From assembly GCA_034432935.1 (NCBI GenBank), contig DAOUBD010000033.1:1-38834 (forward strand): a stretch of DNA of 38,834 nucleotides. The letters are read 5' to 3'. Source of the stretch: DAOUAG01 sp034432935 (lineage in GTDB: Bacteria > Chloroflexota > Dehalococcoidia > SM23-28-2 > RBG-16-64-32). Of this stretch, positions 22,241 to 31,300 are shown in pieces. The position numbers and the translations under genes were made by a program. Each line of letters starts with the position of its first letter. The first letter of the stretch is position 1. A model generated the notes under the pieces. It was not told the origin of the DNA and made no database searches. It saw only the letters and a program-made list of their open reading frames with translations.

Positions 22241-23317
22241 ATGGCGATCGATGTGGATACCCTCCAGAAGCTCCGGCAGCCTATGGAGGTGCCGAAGCTA
22301 GACCTAAGCTGGCTGAACCTGGGTGAGGAGCGCCCCTGGGGCATCCGGGCCAAGCCCGGCAAACGGGGTCTGACGCTAGACGAGATCGAGATCGGGCCGG
22401 CGGGCGAGGTGCCCGAACGGTCTGACAACCGGTCGATCCGCGTCCGGGGCTCGGCTCCCCGAATGGACGCGGTGCGGGTTCCGGGCTCCTACGAGGGGCG
22501 GGCGGACGTGTATTCGGAGAACACGCGTCTGCTCTATGAGGAGGCCGTGCAGCGTCAGTGGTCCTCGGCTACCGATATCCCCTGGGAGGAGATCCAGCCC
22601 TTGCCCGACGATATGGAGCGGGCGATGTGCCAGCTCTGCACGATGCTCACCGAGGTGGAGTTCATCGCCGGCGATACGCCCGGCCAGTGGTTGCCCCGCA
22701 TCAACTCTGAGCACCACGAGGTCAAGCTCTTCCTCCTGACCCAGATCATGGATGAAGCCCGCCATCTGGACGTCTTCCGCAAGAGGGCCCTGGCCAACGG
22801 CGGGGGCCTCCTCTCTTCCAGCCCGCAGGACGGCCTGCGCGTCATCATTGACGCCAAGGACTTCACGGAGATGTCGGCCATCATGCATGTGGCGGCCGAG
22901 GGGTTCGTGCAGTCCATGTTCCGCATGGGGGAGTACATCGGCCAGAACGACGCCGAGAAGCGCATCTTCCGGCTCTGCGGGCAGGACGAGTCCCGCCACC
23001 TGGGCTTCGGCGTTATGCACCTGAAGTACGTGCTGGAGAACGAGCCCTGGCGGCGCGAGGAGATCCACCACTACCTTGACAAGATCGAGTGGACACTGGC
23101 GCCCAACCCTCTGGACAGCCCCAACAGCTTTGCCCTTTTCGAGGCGCTGGCAATCCTGATGGGCGGAGGCATCAAGAACATCGACAAGGGCATCCAGATG
23201 TCCATGGCGGTGCAGCGCAAGCGCGTCAACGAGTACATGCACCGGCTCACCGTAGCGGGCCTCGGTGACCGCCGCGAGCGGATGACCCCTATGCTCAAGC
23301 AGTTCTTGGACAACTAG
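22241..23317 (+). CDS. Di-iron carboxylate protein of the ferritin/R2-like superfamily
   Basis: This 358-aa protein shows the full four-helix di-iron ligand set: Glu140 (TEVEFIAGD), Glu172-x2-His175 (DEARHLDVF), Glu220 (HVAAEGFVQSMF) and Glu250-x2-His253 (QDESRHLGFG). This is the pattern of ribonucleotide reductase R2, R2-like oxidases, N-oxygenases and acyl desaturases. It lacks obvious R2 features such as an RNR C-terminal tail, and no nrdA is nearby. GAGGGAG 8 bases before ATG 22241 sets the start. It likely uses O2 to oxidise an unknown substrate, or acts as a mono-oxygenase. It is monocistronic, between a strong promoter with palindromes and an intrinsic terminator. Confidence 0.82.
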   Translation: MAIDVDTLQKLRQPMEVPKLDLSWLNLGEERPWGIRAKPGKRGLTLDEIEIGPAGEVPERSDNRSIRVRGSAPRMDAVRVPGSYEGRADVYSENTRLLYEEAVQRQWSSATDIPWEEIQPLPDDMERAMCQLCTMLTEVEFIAGDTPGQWLPRINSEHHEVKLFLLTQIMDEARHLDVFRKRALANGGGLLSSSPQDGLRVIIDAKDFTEMSAIMHVAAEGFVQSMFRMGEYIGQNDAEKRIFRLCGQDESRHLGFGVMHLKYVLENEPWRREEIHHYLDKIEWTLAPNPLDSPNSFALFEALAILMGGGIKNIDKGIQMSMAVQRKRVNEYMHRLTVAGLGDRRERMTPMLKQFLDN

Positions 23318-23358
23318 AACGCCTCTGACAGACCCCCTCGGTTAGAGGCAAACTGGGG

Positions 23359-23390
23359 CGCCCCGGTCCCCGCCGGGGCGTCTCTCTTTT
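23359..23390 (+). terminator. Intrinsic terminator after the di-iron gene
   Basis: CGCCCCGG (23359-23366) and CCGGGGCG (23373-23380) form an 8-bp all-GC stem with a 6-base loop, followed by TCTCTCTTTT. It lies 42 bases after the stop codon. Confidence 0.85.
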
Positions 23391-23422
23391 CGCCGGGCCG
23401 GCGCTGGGCCACAGAAATCCTA

Positions 23423-23431
23423 TGCTAGAAT
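23423..23431 (+). promoter_or_regulatory. Extended -10 promoter for the two-component operon
   Basis: TGC-TAGAAT (23423-23431) is an extended -10 element, 34 bases before the response-regulator ATG. No -35 consensus is seen at 16-18 bases. Confidence 0.45.
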
Positions 23432-23464
23432 CGTCTTAGGCTTGCCATTCTGGGGGTTGCGTAC

Positions 23465-24136
23465 ATGAGCCGGGTGCTGGTGGTAGAGGACGAGGTGAAC
23501 ATAGCCGATTTCATCCGGAGGGGGCTGATCTACAAGGGATATGAGGTAGATGTGGCCCATACCGGCGAACAGGCCCTGGCTTCCGCTAGAGACCACCTGC
23601 CGGATATCGTCGTTTTGGACCTCATGCTGCCAGATATGGACGGCATCGAGGTCTGCCGGCGACTCCGGGCCGCCGACGACGTGCCCATCATCATGCTGAC
23701 GGCTCGCGATGCCGTGAGCGACAAGGTGGAGGGGCTCGAGTCCGGCGCCGACGATTACATGACGAAGCCCTTCGAGTTCGAGGAGCTGCTGGCCCGGATC
23801 AAGGCCGCGCTGCGCCGCCGGGGAGACCGGGCCGGCAAGGATGTGCTACGGGTCGGCGACCTGGAGGTACGCCCGGCGAGCCGAGAGGTCACCCGGGGCG
23901 GCCGTCAGATAGTCCTCACCGCACGGGAGTTTGAGCTGCTGGAGTACCTGGCCCGCCACGCTGGCCAGGTCGTGAACAAGGAGACCTTGTTCGAACGGGT
24001 CTGGGGTTACGACTTCGATGTAGAATCCGATGCCATCAAGGTTTACATCAGCTATCTGCGCAAGAAGCTCAACGCCGGGGGGGAGCCTGACCTTATCCAC
24101 GCCATCCGGGGCGTGGGCTACGTGCTCAAGGCGTAG
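23465..24136 (+). CDS. OmpR/PhoB-family response regulator (MprA-like)
   Basis: This 223-aa regulator has a receiver domain (1-115) with acidic pocket Glu9/Asp10 (VVEDE), phosphoacceptor Asp52 (VVLDLMLPD) and switch Lys101 (MTKPFEF). A winged-helix DNA-binding domain (about 128-222) has TAREFELLEYLARH and SYLRKKLNAGG. It is activated by the histidine kinase encoded 3 bases downstream. The resemblance to MprA/TcrA regulators of GC-rich Gram-positives is general. Its target genes cannot be read from sequence; the molybdoenzyme operon behind the kinase is convergent and is one candidate. Confidence 0.94.
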   Translation: MSRVLVVEDEVNIADFIRRGLIYKGYEVDVAHTGEQALASARDHLPDIVVLDLMLPDMDGIEVCRRLRAADDVPIIMLTARDAVSDKVEGLESGADDYMTKPFEFEELLARIKAALRRRGDRAGKDVLRVGDLEVRPASREVTRGGRQIVLTAREFELLEYLARHAGQVVNKETLFERVWGYDFDVESDAIKVYISYLRKKLNAGGEPDLIHAIRGVGYVLKA

Positions 24137-24139
24137 GGG

Positions 24140-25555
24140 ATGACTATCAGCCTGCGTTGGCGGCTGGCCGCCGCCATCGTCCTTGCCTTCATTTTGACCC
24201 TGGCCGTTATATTTTTCACCGTCCAGTTGGCGCTTCAGCGCATCCTTACCGCTGACTTGGACGATGGGCTGGCCCAGGACGCAGACCGGGTGCAGGCCCA
24301 GGTGACCCTGGTGGGCAGCCTGGACAACGCGCCGGCCTTGGCTTACTACGTTCAGCAGGACGCTAACGCAGCCGAAGGCCGGACCCCCTTCATCACCGTC
24401 ATCAGCGACAAGTCAGGCCGCCCCTTGGCGGCGCCCCAGAACGTCCAGGAGCAACGTCTCGCACTGTCCCCAGAGCAGTTGCAGCGGGTCCTGGACGGTG
24501 AGGTGCTCAAACGCACTGTGGACCTGCCGGGGGAGCAGGAGTATCGCGTCCGGGCAGAGCGCCTCACCCTGGGTGGCCAGGTGGCCGGCGTGGTGCAGGT
24601 AGCAAGGGTCACCAAAGGGGTCGTGGACCCGGTCAATACCCTTTTGGTGATCTTGCTGGCTGAGGGCGGCGTCGCCGTCGTCATCACGGTGGCCGTTGCC
24701 GTGTGGCTATCCCGCGGCGCAGTAAGGCCTCTCCAGAAGGTCATCGACGTGGCGGCCGAGATACAGGCTTCGGACCTAACGCGCCGCATCAACGCCAGAA
24801 ACCAGCCACCAGAGGTGCAGAAGCTGGCTGATACCTTCGACGCCATGCTGGAGCGCCTGGATAAGGCCTTCCGGGAGCAGCAGCACTTCGTGATGGACGT
24901 CTCTCATGAGCTGAGGACGCCGTTAACGGTCCTCAAGGGCAACATCGATGTCATGCTGATGGACCCCGAGCTCTCGCCCGAGATGAGGGAGCGGTACGAG
25001 CGAATGTCCTCGGAGGTGTCGCGCCTCATCCGGCTGACCAGCAACCTGCTGTACATAGCGGCGGCGGAGGCCGGCCGCCAGCCGGAGAGGCGGCCCGTGG
25101 AGCTGGACGTGGTCTGTTTGGAGGTGGTGCGTCAGAGCCGGGACCTGCGCCCCGATGTCAAGCTCACCCTGGGCCACGAAGATCAGGTGACGGTGATGGG
25201 CGACCGCGACCAGTTGAAGCAAATGGTATTGAACCTGGTGGAGAACGCGATGAAGTACACGCCTTCCGGCGGCAGCGTGAGCTTGGCCCTTTTCCGTGAC
25301 GGCGCGGAGGCCCATGTGGAGGTACGAGATACCGGGCCGGGCATCCCTAAGGACGTCCTGCCCCATATCTTCGAGCGCTTCTACCGTGGCGGGCAGCGCA
25401 GCATGATGGGCGGCACGGGCCTCGGGCTGGCCATCGCCGATCGCATCGCCCGGGCCCACGGCGGGTCTATCGCCGTCGAGAGCGAGGTAGGCAAGGGCAG
25501 CGTCTTCACGGTCAGGCTGCCGCTGCCGGAGGGCGATGGCGGCGCTGGGGCTTGA
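24140..25555 (+). CDS. HAMP-domain sensor histidine kinase
   Basis: This 471-aa membrane kinase has a first transmembrane helix (about 10-33), an extracytoplasmic sensor region (about 34-163) with no recognised fold, a second helix (about 166-190) and a HAMP linker (about 190-243). The phosphoacceptor His256 is in VMDVSHELRTPL. The ATPase boxes are NLVENAMKYT (N), DTGPGIP (G1), FERFYRG (F) and GTGLGLAI (G2). It senses an external signal and phosphorylates the preceding regulator. It starts 3 bases after that gene and ends 13 bases from the convergent TorD gene. Confidence 0.94.
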   Translation: MTISLRWRLAAAIVLAFILTLAVIFFTVQLALQRILTADLDDGLAQDADRVQAQVTLVGSLDNAPALAYYVQQDANAAEGRTPFITVISDKSGRPLAAPQNVQEQRLALSPEQLQRVLDGEVLKRTVDLPGEQEYRVRAERLTLGGQVAGVVQVARVTKGVVDPVNTLLVILLAEGGVAVVITVAVAVWLSRGAVRPLQKVIDVAAEIQASDLTRRINARNQPPEVQKLADTFDAMLERLDKAFREQQHFVMDVSHELRTPLTVLKGNIDVMLMDPELSPEMRERYERMSSEVSRLIRLTSNLLYIAAAEAGRQPERRPVELDVVCLEVVRQSRDLRPDVKLTLGHEDQVTVMGDRDQLKQMVLNLVENAMKYTPSGGSVSLALFRDGAEAHVEVRDTGPGIPKDVLPHIFERFYRGGQRSMMGGTGLGLAIADRIARAHGGSIAVESEVGKGSVFTVRLPLPEGDGGAGA

Positions 25556-25568
25556 CAACTCCCCCGGT

Positions 25569-26195
25569 CTAGGGCATGGCGGCTGGGGCGGCCTCGCTAG
25601 CGTCGGCCAGAACGATGGCGACGATCGCCGCGGCTGCCAGAGACAGGGCCTGGTCCGTAGTCTCTTCCCGCACACGCTCGCGGAACGAAGGGAGCCAGGG
25701 AGCCAGGTGCTCACGGACAAACTTGCTTCTGGCCTCGGCGCAGACCTCCGCGCCCTCCCTCTCGCCGACAAGGCGAGCATAGGCTTCCTTGATGCAGAGC
25801 AGGGAGACGAACTCCAGCTCTGGCGCAAGGTGGTCCGGGCGCTCGCCCTGGGCCTGGAAGCCGAACGCCCGGTAGAAGCCTGCGATATCGGCCAGGGCCA
25901 GGGTCTTGCCTCCAGGGGCGCTCCTGGCCGATTCGTAGCTCGTCTCGTACGGAGGCACCACGCCCCGGATGAAGAGCCGCGTGAGTTCGGCCCCGGTGCC
26001 GGCGCTTGGCCCGGCCTCGCTCAGAGCCTCGGCCACGTCTGTGCGGCCGAGCTGGCCGGCCAGTTCCCGAAGTTCAGCCAGCGATTGGCTCCACTCGGCC
26101 TGGTCTGCGGTGAGGAGGCGAGCGCACAGGGCGTAGGCCCGGCCCTTCAGGATCAGGCGTTGCTCCGCCGTTAGGGGCCGCTGAGCCCGTTTCAA
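25569..26195 (-). CDS. TorD/DmsD-family molybdoenzyme chaperone
   Basis: This 208-aa all-helical cytoplasmic chaperone belongs to the TorD/NarJ type. Signature parts are the central VVPPYETSYES and the DHLAPELEFVSLLC helix (D-H-x4-E-x2-F). It holds the catalytic subunit during molybdenum-cofactor insertion and guards its Tat signal peptide before export. The start is a TTG at 26195 that shares bases with the TGA of the gamma-subunit gene (TTGA), behind GGAGG. It is the last gene of the operon, after alpha, beta and gamma. A Pro/Ala tail ends the protein. Confidence 0.87.
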   Translation of the reverse strand: MKRAQRPLTAEQRLILKGRAYALCARLLTADQAEWSQSLAELRELAGQLGRTDVAEALSEAGPSAGTGAELTRLFIRGVVPPYETSYESARSAPGGKTLALADIAGFYRAFGFQAQGERPDHLAPELEFVSLLCIKEAYARLVGEREGAEVCAEARSKFVREHLAPWLPSFRERVREETTDQALSLAAAAIVAIVLADASEAAPAAMP

Positions 26196-27148
26196 GAGGC
26201 CTCCACGATGAGCTGCCCCAACTTGGTGATGGACTTGCGGGATCCGCGGTCGTTATCGGCGCCTGACCAGACGGTGAAGGCCAGGGCGTATGTTGAGCCG
26301 GCCTCTATCGTCATCTCCTCGGGGTCTACGGCCTTCATCGGCTTTGTCAGAACGACCTTCCAGCGGCCATCCTTCCAGATGCCGCGCCCAGTGACGTTCT
26401 GAGTGGGGAGGTGCTCCAGGGTGCCTGGCCCAATGGCCCGCAGCTTCTCGACAGGCGCCTGCTTCACGGGCTGGGACAGGGGATTGCCCACGTGCCATCC
26501 CGGCAAGCGGACGCGGGTCTCCGGGGGGTAGGCATCGGGCAGCTTCAGGGGCAGCTGCGCGCCCACGAGGGGCGGATAGTAGTCGAAAGCGGCGTTCGGG
26601 AAGGCGACCTCGAGGTCTTGGAAGCCGGAGTCCACGTCCTTCTGCCAGTCCGCTTTCCAGTGAAGGATGGTGACCGGGTTCTCGGGCATCCCCATGGTCC
26701 AGAGGGTGGCGGGAGCGCCGGACGGACCCAAGAAGACGCCGCAGGCGTCCCTGTACTGGTCTGTCTTGATGGTGTGCTCGTTGGCCACCGGGTCATTCCA
26801 CTCCAGGAGGAAGGCGATGTTCTCGCCATCGTGGAGGGAGCGGACGCGCACCCATGGCACCGGGTTCGTCGATTTGAGGGGCTGGATAACGGTCTGGGCG
26901 ATAAGCTCTACTCGCTGGGGCTTCGCCTTGCTCCAGAGGCCCGATTCGGGGTCCGTGGCTGGAACCGGCTTGCCGATGGCCACCGAGGTGACGCTGGGCT
27001 CCGGCACGAGCTTCTCTTCGCCGCCGCCCGCCAGCTCCGAGATGGCGAAGCCAGCCGCAGTGCCCGCCGCTGCCAGCCCTCCGGCGGCGGCCATGCCCAC
27101 CAGGAGCTTCCGGCGGCTCATTCTGCCCTTGCTGGTTTCCTCTGTCAT
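26192..27148 (-). CDS. Haem-b gamma subunit of a type II DMSO-reductase-family enzyme (NxrC/EbdC/SerC-like)
   Basis: This 318-aa protein has a Tat signal SRRKLLVG (residues 11-18) and hydrophobic stretch to about 45. The mature part is the ethylbenzene-dehydrogenase-type haem-binding beta-sandwich, recognisable from AFLLEWNDP followed by the SGAPATLWTMGMPENPVTILHWKADW block (residues about 142-167) and a C-terminal LTVWSGAD-like strand (TYALAFTVWSGADNDRGSRK). The family binds one haem b through Met and Lys and passes electrons to or from the Fe-S subunit. I cannot fix the axial residues without an alignment. It begins 46 bases after the beta gene and overlaps the chaperone gene. Confidence 0.85.
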   Translation of the reverse strand: MTEETSKGRMSRRKLLVGMAAAGGLAAAGTAAGFAISELAGGGEEKLVPEPSVTSVAIGKPVPATDPESGLWSKAKPQRVELIAQTVIQPLKSTNPVPWVRVRSLHDGENIAFLLEWNDPVANEHTIKTDQYRDACGVFLGPSGAPATLWTMGMPENPVTILHWKADWQKDVDSGFQDLEVAFPNAAFDYYPPLVGAQLPLKLPDAYPPETRVRLPGWHVGNPLSQPVKQAPVEKLRAIGPGTLEHLPTQNVTGRGIWKDGRWKVVLTKPMKAVDPEEMTIEAGSTYALAFTVWSGADNDRGSRKSITKLGQLIVEAS

Positions 27149-27194
27149 GTGGACACCCCCAGGTCTTTAACTATTTCTCAAGAGCCGGAGCTCG

Positions 27195-28334
27195 TTACGT
27201 GATGTTGTAGCGGTAGGCCTTGACAGTCTCGTCGAAGAAGGGCCGCACTATCGTGGGCTCCTTCAGCGGCACTCGCACGGCTTCGTCGCCGCCCTCGCCG
27301 TAGGCGATGGCGACGCCGTTTTCGACCTTGAACCGGCGCATGATGCGGTCGGTAGAGACGTTGAGCATCAAGACCCCCAGCAGTTCGGGGTCGTTGCCCT
27401 CCATGGCGTTCCGGTACGTCTCTATGGCCTTGTCTACGCCGGGCCCGAAAAGCATCTTGAGGAACTTCTTGTTACCGACATGTATGGGGGGTATGTAGTA
27501 GACGTTGGGCTCCAGGCCTAGCTGCGGCAGGAGGGGTAGCGCCACCTTGCGGACGTGGACCAAGAAGTCGATGGGGTTGTCCTCCACGGCCTTATCTGGG
27601 GTGTTCACGAAGCCGAAGGTGCGGATCTTCCCGATGCAGGTGCGCATGCAGCGGGGTTGTATGCCCTTCTCGACGGCCGGGTAGCAGAGGACGCACTTTT
27701 CGGTGATGCGAGTCACGTGGTTGTAGAACGGCTTCTTGTAGGGACAGCCGCGCACGCACTCCCGGTAACCCCGGCAGCGCTCTTGGTCTACGAGGACGAT
27801 GCCGTCCTCCTGGCGCTTATAGATGGCTGTCCGGGGGCAGGAGCCAAGGCACGCCGGGTAGGTGCAGTGGTTGCAGATGCGGGGCAGGTAGAAGAACCAG
27901 GTGTCGTGAGGCAGGCGAAGGTAGAACTTCTCCTCCGTCAGAATGGAGTCGATCTCGTCCTCGCCGTGGTTTGGGTAGGCGTACTCGATATCGGGCGGCA
28001 CGTAGCCGAGGGTATACTCGCCCGAGGGCGCGGCCTCGAAGATGGTCTTCCCGGCGTAGGTGTTGCCCTCCCACTTCTGGGGGCCCAGGAGGTCCAGGAT
28101 CTGGGCATCCCAAGAGAGGGGGTAGCCTCCCCACGGCTTGGTCTCGACGTTGTTCCACCACATGTACTCCTGGCCCTTGCCGGAGGTCCAGGTAGTCTTG
28201 CAGGCCATCGTGCAGGTCTGGCAGGCGATGCACTTGTTGGTATCGAACACCGCGCTGCCCTGCTTCTGGGGCCGCGCCTGCTCGAACCGGTAGTCCATCT
28301 CGCGGCCGATCTGCCAGTTGTAAACCTTGGGCAT
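27195..28334 (-). CDS. Fe-S electron-transfer beta subunit, NxrB/NarH-like
   Basis: This 379-aa protein starts MPKVYNWQIGREMDY, a beginning strikingly like NxrB of nitrite oxidisers. Fifteen Cys form four cluster sites: C35/38/41/45, C154/157/162/166, C187/193/197 and C214/217/229/233. The C187 group has Tyr190 where a fourth ligand would lie, giving one [3Fe-4S] and three [4Fe-4S] clusters, as in NarH. The blocks GQEYMWWNNVETKPWGGYP and FFYLPRICNHCTYPACL are shared with NxrB and NarH. It carries electrons between the Mo subunit and the haem subunit. There is no signal peptide, so it should travel with the alpha subunit by Tat. CGGAG eight bases before ATG 28334 sets the start; the frame stays open upstream into the alpha gene. 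Confidence 0.92.
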   Translation of the reverse strand: MPKVYNWQIGREMDYRFEQARPQKQGSAVFDTNKCIACQTCTMACKTTWTSGKGQEYMWWNNVETKPWGGYPLSWDAQILDLLGPQKWEGNTYAGKTIFEAAPSGEYTLGYVPPDIEYAYPNHGEDEIDSILTEEKFYLRLPHDTWFFYLPRICNHCTYPACLGSCPRTAIYKRQEDGIVLVDQERCRGYRECVRGCPYKKPFYNHVTRITEKCVLCYPAVEKGIQPRCMRTCIGKIRTFGFVNTPDKAVEDNPIDFLVHVRKVALPLLPQLGLEPNVYYIPPIHVGNKKFLKMLFGPGVDKAIETYRNAMEGNDPELLGVLMLNVSTDRIMRRFKVENGVAIAYGEGGDEAVRVPLKEPTIVRPFFDETVKAYRYNIT

Positions 28335-28338
28335 GGCG

Positions 28339-31300
28339 CTACTCCGTTCCTTCGATGAAGTCCCCAGCCAGGTACTTCTTGACTGCTGCGTTCTCATAGG
28401 TGGGGCGGAAGCCTTTGCGCGCCGGGTCCCACTTGCCCGTGCCGTCCTCGCCTCCTCCCTCGGCTTTTTGGATCTTGACGAAGCTCTCCTTGGGCGCGCC
28501 CACTGTGCAGTGGACATCGGCCTCGAACCCTTTGCCGATGACTTGGCCCGCGGTGTCCTTTCGTACGAGGCTGTCTGTCTGGAGCGTTGGCCGCAGCCAA
28601 GCGCGGGTGATGGACTGGTGGCTGCCGTAACGGTAGCCCGCCTGGTAGCCGGTGCGAGGGTTACGGGCTAGCCCATCAGGGCGAGTCTCGTGGCCCTCGA
28701 CGCTGCCGTGGGTGGCCATGTAGAAGTGGAACCAGGCGCGGCCGATGCCCCGGGCGATGCTGGGGTAGTAGCGGGCCCTCACCAGCCAGCGGAACGCCTT
28801 GTAGTCCTCCGGCCGGTTTTCGTGGCCGACGAAGGGCCTGTCCGAGGGGTCGGCGTCGCACCATACGTAATCGCCGTCCTCGATGCCCAGCTCCTTGGCG
28901 TCCTCCGGGTTCAGGTCGATGTACCCCTCGCCGACCCAGGGCTTGCGTTTGTCGTGGCGGTAGAAGTCGCCGAAGGGCCCCCAGAAGGCCACGTCCAGGT
29001 CCGAGCTTCCGGCTGTGGAGTGGCAGGCGTGGCGGTACTTAGGGGTTATGAGGACGTGGGTGAACCCTGCCGGCATCAGGGGGTGCTGGCTGGATGCCAG
29101 CTCCTGGGGTGACTTGATGACGTTGCGCACCTGGCGGACTTCGGTGCTCAGATCGTCCCGTTTGAGGCCGTACTCCTCCGGCCCCTTTGGCCGTATCGCC
29201 GGGTGCGGCGCGGCCAGAATGACGTTGGGCTCGTGGTGGGTGCCGTCTACTGGCTCCCGCACGACTGGCAGGTTCTCGCCATACTCGATGAATTCGTCTT
29301 CCTCCCGGTAGAACTCCAAGCGGCCAGACTTGGTGTACCAGGGCTTGCTCTCGTTGGTCTGTTCCCAGCCCATGATCTTGGGGCTGGTGCGGCTCGCGAG
29401 GTAGAAGGGGGTTCCCTGGGCGCAGGCGGTGTTCAGGTCCGCAAAGGAGTAGCCACGGGTATTGTTCCCGGCCTTCATCATGCGGTTGATGTAGACCTCC
29501 GGCTTTCCTTCGTGGATGAAGTGCCAGTAATCGCGGAACCGCTGGTCGCCTGTCTCCTTGGCCAAGGCCGCGCTGATGCCAGCCCAAACATCCACGTCGT
29601 CCCTGGTGTCGTAGAGGCGCTGGAGAGGCGAGGGGGGCCACGACTGAAGGAAGGGGTTGGTTACGGCGGCGAAGAGATCGGGCGATTTGCGCTCGATCCA
29701 GCTATCGACGGCGAAGACCACGTCGGCGTATTCACAGCTGCCGCTCCAGAAGTACTCGTTGACCGCGAGGAGCTCTATCTTGGGAAGGGTGTTGACGACC
29801 ACGTTGTGAGCCCACTTGATGTTGCCCAGGAGCGAATTGGAGTTGGCCCAGTGGATGACCTTGGAGGGCGTGGGCATGTGGGTCTTGCCGGTGAAGAGTT
29901 TGTTGCCCACCCTCAGGGGGCGGTCGTCATAGTTGTAGTAGTGGGCGGATTCGGCGCGAGTGTAGCCGTGTTGTTGGGCTGGCTTAGTGGGGTCTAGCTC
30001 GATTTTGAAGGGGTCTTCCTTGATCCACGGGGCGACGGCAAAAAAGGCGAGTCTGTAGTTGCCCGCGTAGCTGCCGACGGTGCCGCCGAAGTGGCCGATG
30101 TTGTTGGTGAGGGCCGCCACGAGGAAGATGGTGCGGTCCTTGACGTCGTTGTTGAAGAAGTGGTTGGGTCCCATGCCCTCGACGAACAGGGTCGAGGCCT
30201 TGTTGGCGGCGATCTCCCGGGCCAGGTTCTGGATGGCTTCCACGGGCGCGCCGGTGTCCTTGGAGATGGTTTCGGGGTCGCAGCTATCCATGAGGTATTG
30301 CTTGACCAGGTCGAAGTTGGGGCGCACCTTGATCTTCTGCCCGCTGGTGAGGGTCACCTCGAACTCCCCTTCCAGGGCCGGGTCGATCCCTTTCTGCTCG
30401 AAGTAGGTGCCGACCTCTTCACGGGAGATGGGTTTGGGCTCGCCAGCCTTGGCGTCCCAGACCATAAAGTCGTTCCACTCCTCGCGGATCTCTTCGGGGA
30501 TGTATTGGACGGCCTGCTCGGCCGGAGCTGGCGGCTTCTCGTCCTTCTTCGTCAGCTTGGCGTTGTTGAGGACCGCCGCCTGGTAGCCCGGGATGATGTC
30601 CTTGGCCCGCAGGAGCTTGAGGTTGTCCATGCGCACCAGGAGGGGCAAGTCGGTGAATCTCTTGACGAACGCCTCGTCGTAAAGCTTCTCCTTGACGATG
30701 ACGTGGGCCAGGCCCATGGAGAAGGCAGCGTCGTGGCCCGGCCGGATGATGATGATTTCGTCGGCCTTGGAGCTGGCGGACTGGTATTCGGGGGCGATAG
30801 TGACGACCTTAGCGCCGTGGAGCTTGGCTTCCGTGAGCCAGTGGCCTTCGGGCATCTTGGTGGCGATCCAGTTCTTGCCCCAGAGGGTGATGAGCTTGGC
30901 GTTCTCCGCCGTGTAGAGGTCGAAGTCGCAGGTCTGCTGGCCGGTGACCATGGGGTGCCCTGGCGGCAGGTCGGTGTGCCAGGAGTAGCTGTCCAGATGG
31001 CGGGCGCCCTTGGCCTCCTCCGGGCCTACCTTGCGGACGTAGGCGTCCAGAAGGGCCATCATGTTGGTGTAGCGGTAGGCTCCGGCGATGCGCAAAGGCC
31101 CGTGGAGGGGCATGCCGCCTCGGGCCTTGATGGTGAGGGTGCCGGCGCCTTCCGTGGCTTCCACCATCGCCGGGTCGTATCCCTGTTTGACCAGCCGGTT
31201 CTTGCCCTCTTCGCCGCTATAGGTCTGGGCGATGTTGATTAGGGTTTTGGCCACGATGGCGAAGGCCTCATCCCACTCCGTCTTGATGAACTCCTCTTTG

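Noticed and set aside
28335..28517. Longer N-terminus for the Fe-S beta subunit
   Set aside because: The extension is a basic shadow of the alpha gene, while MPKVYNWQIGR is the conserved family start.
30091..31242. Plus-strand open frame of 383 codons across the molybdoenzyme alpha gene
   Set aside because: The minus frame carries clear molybdoenzyme motifs; the plus frame is a low-complexity shadow.
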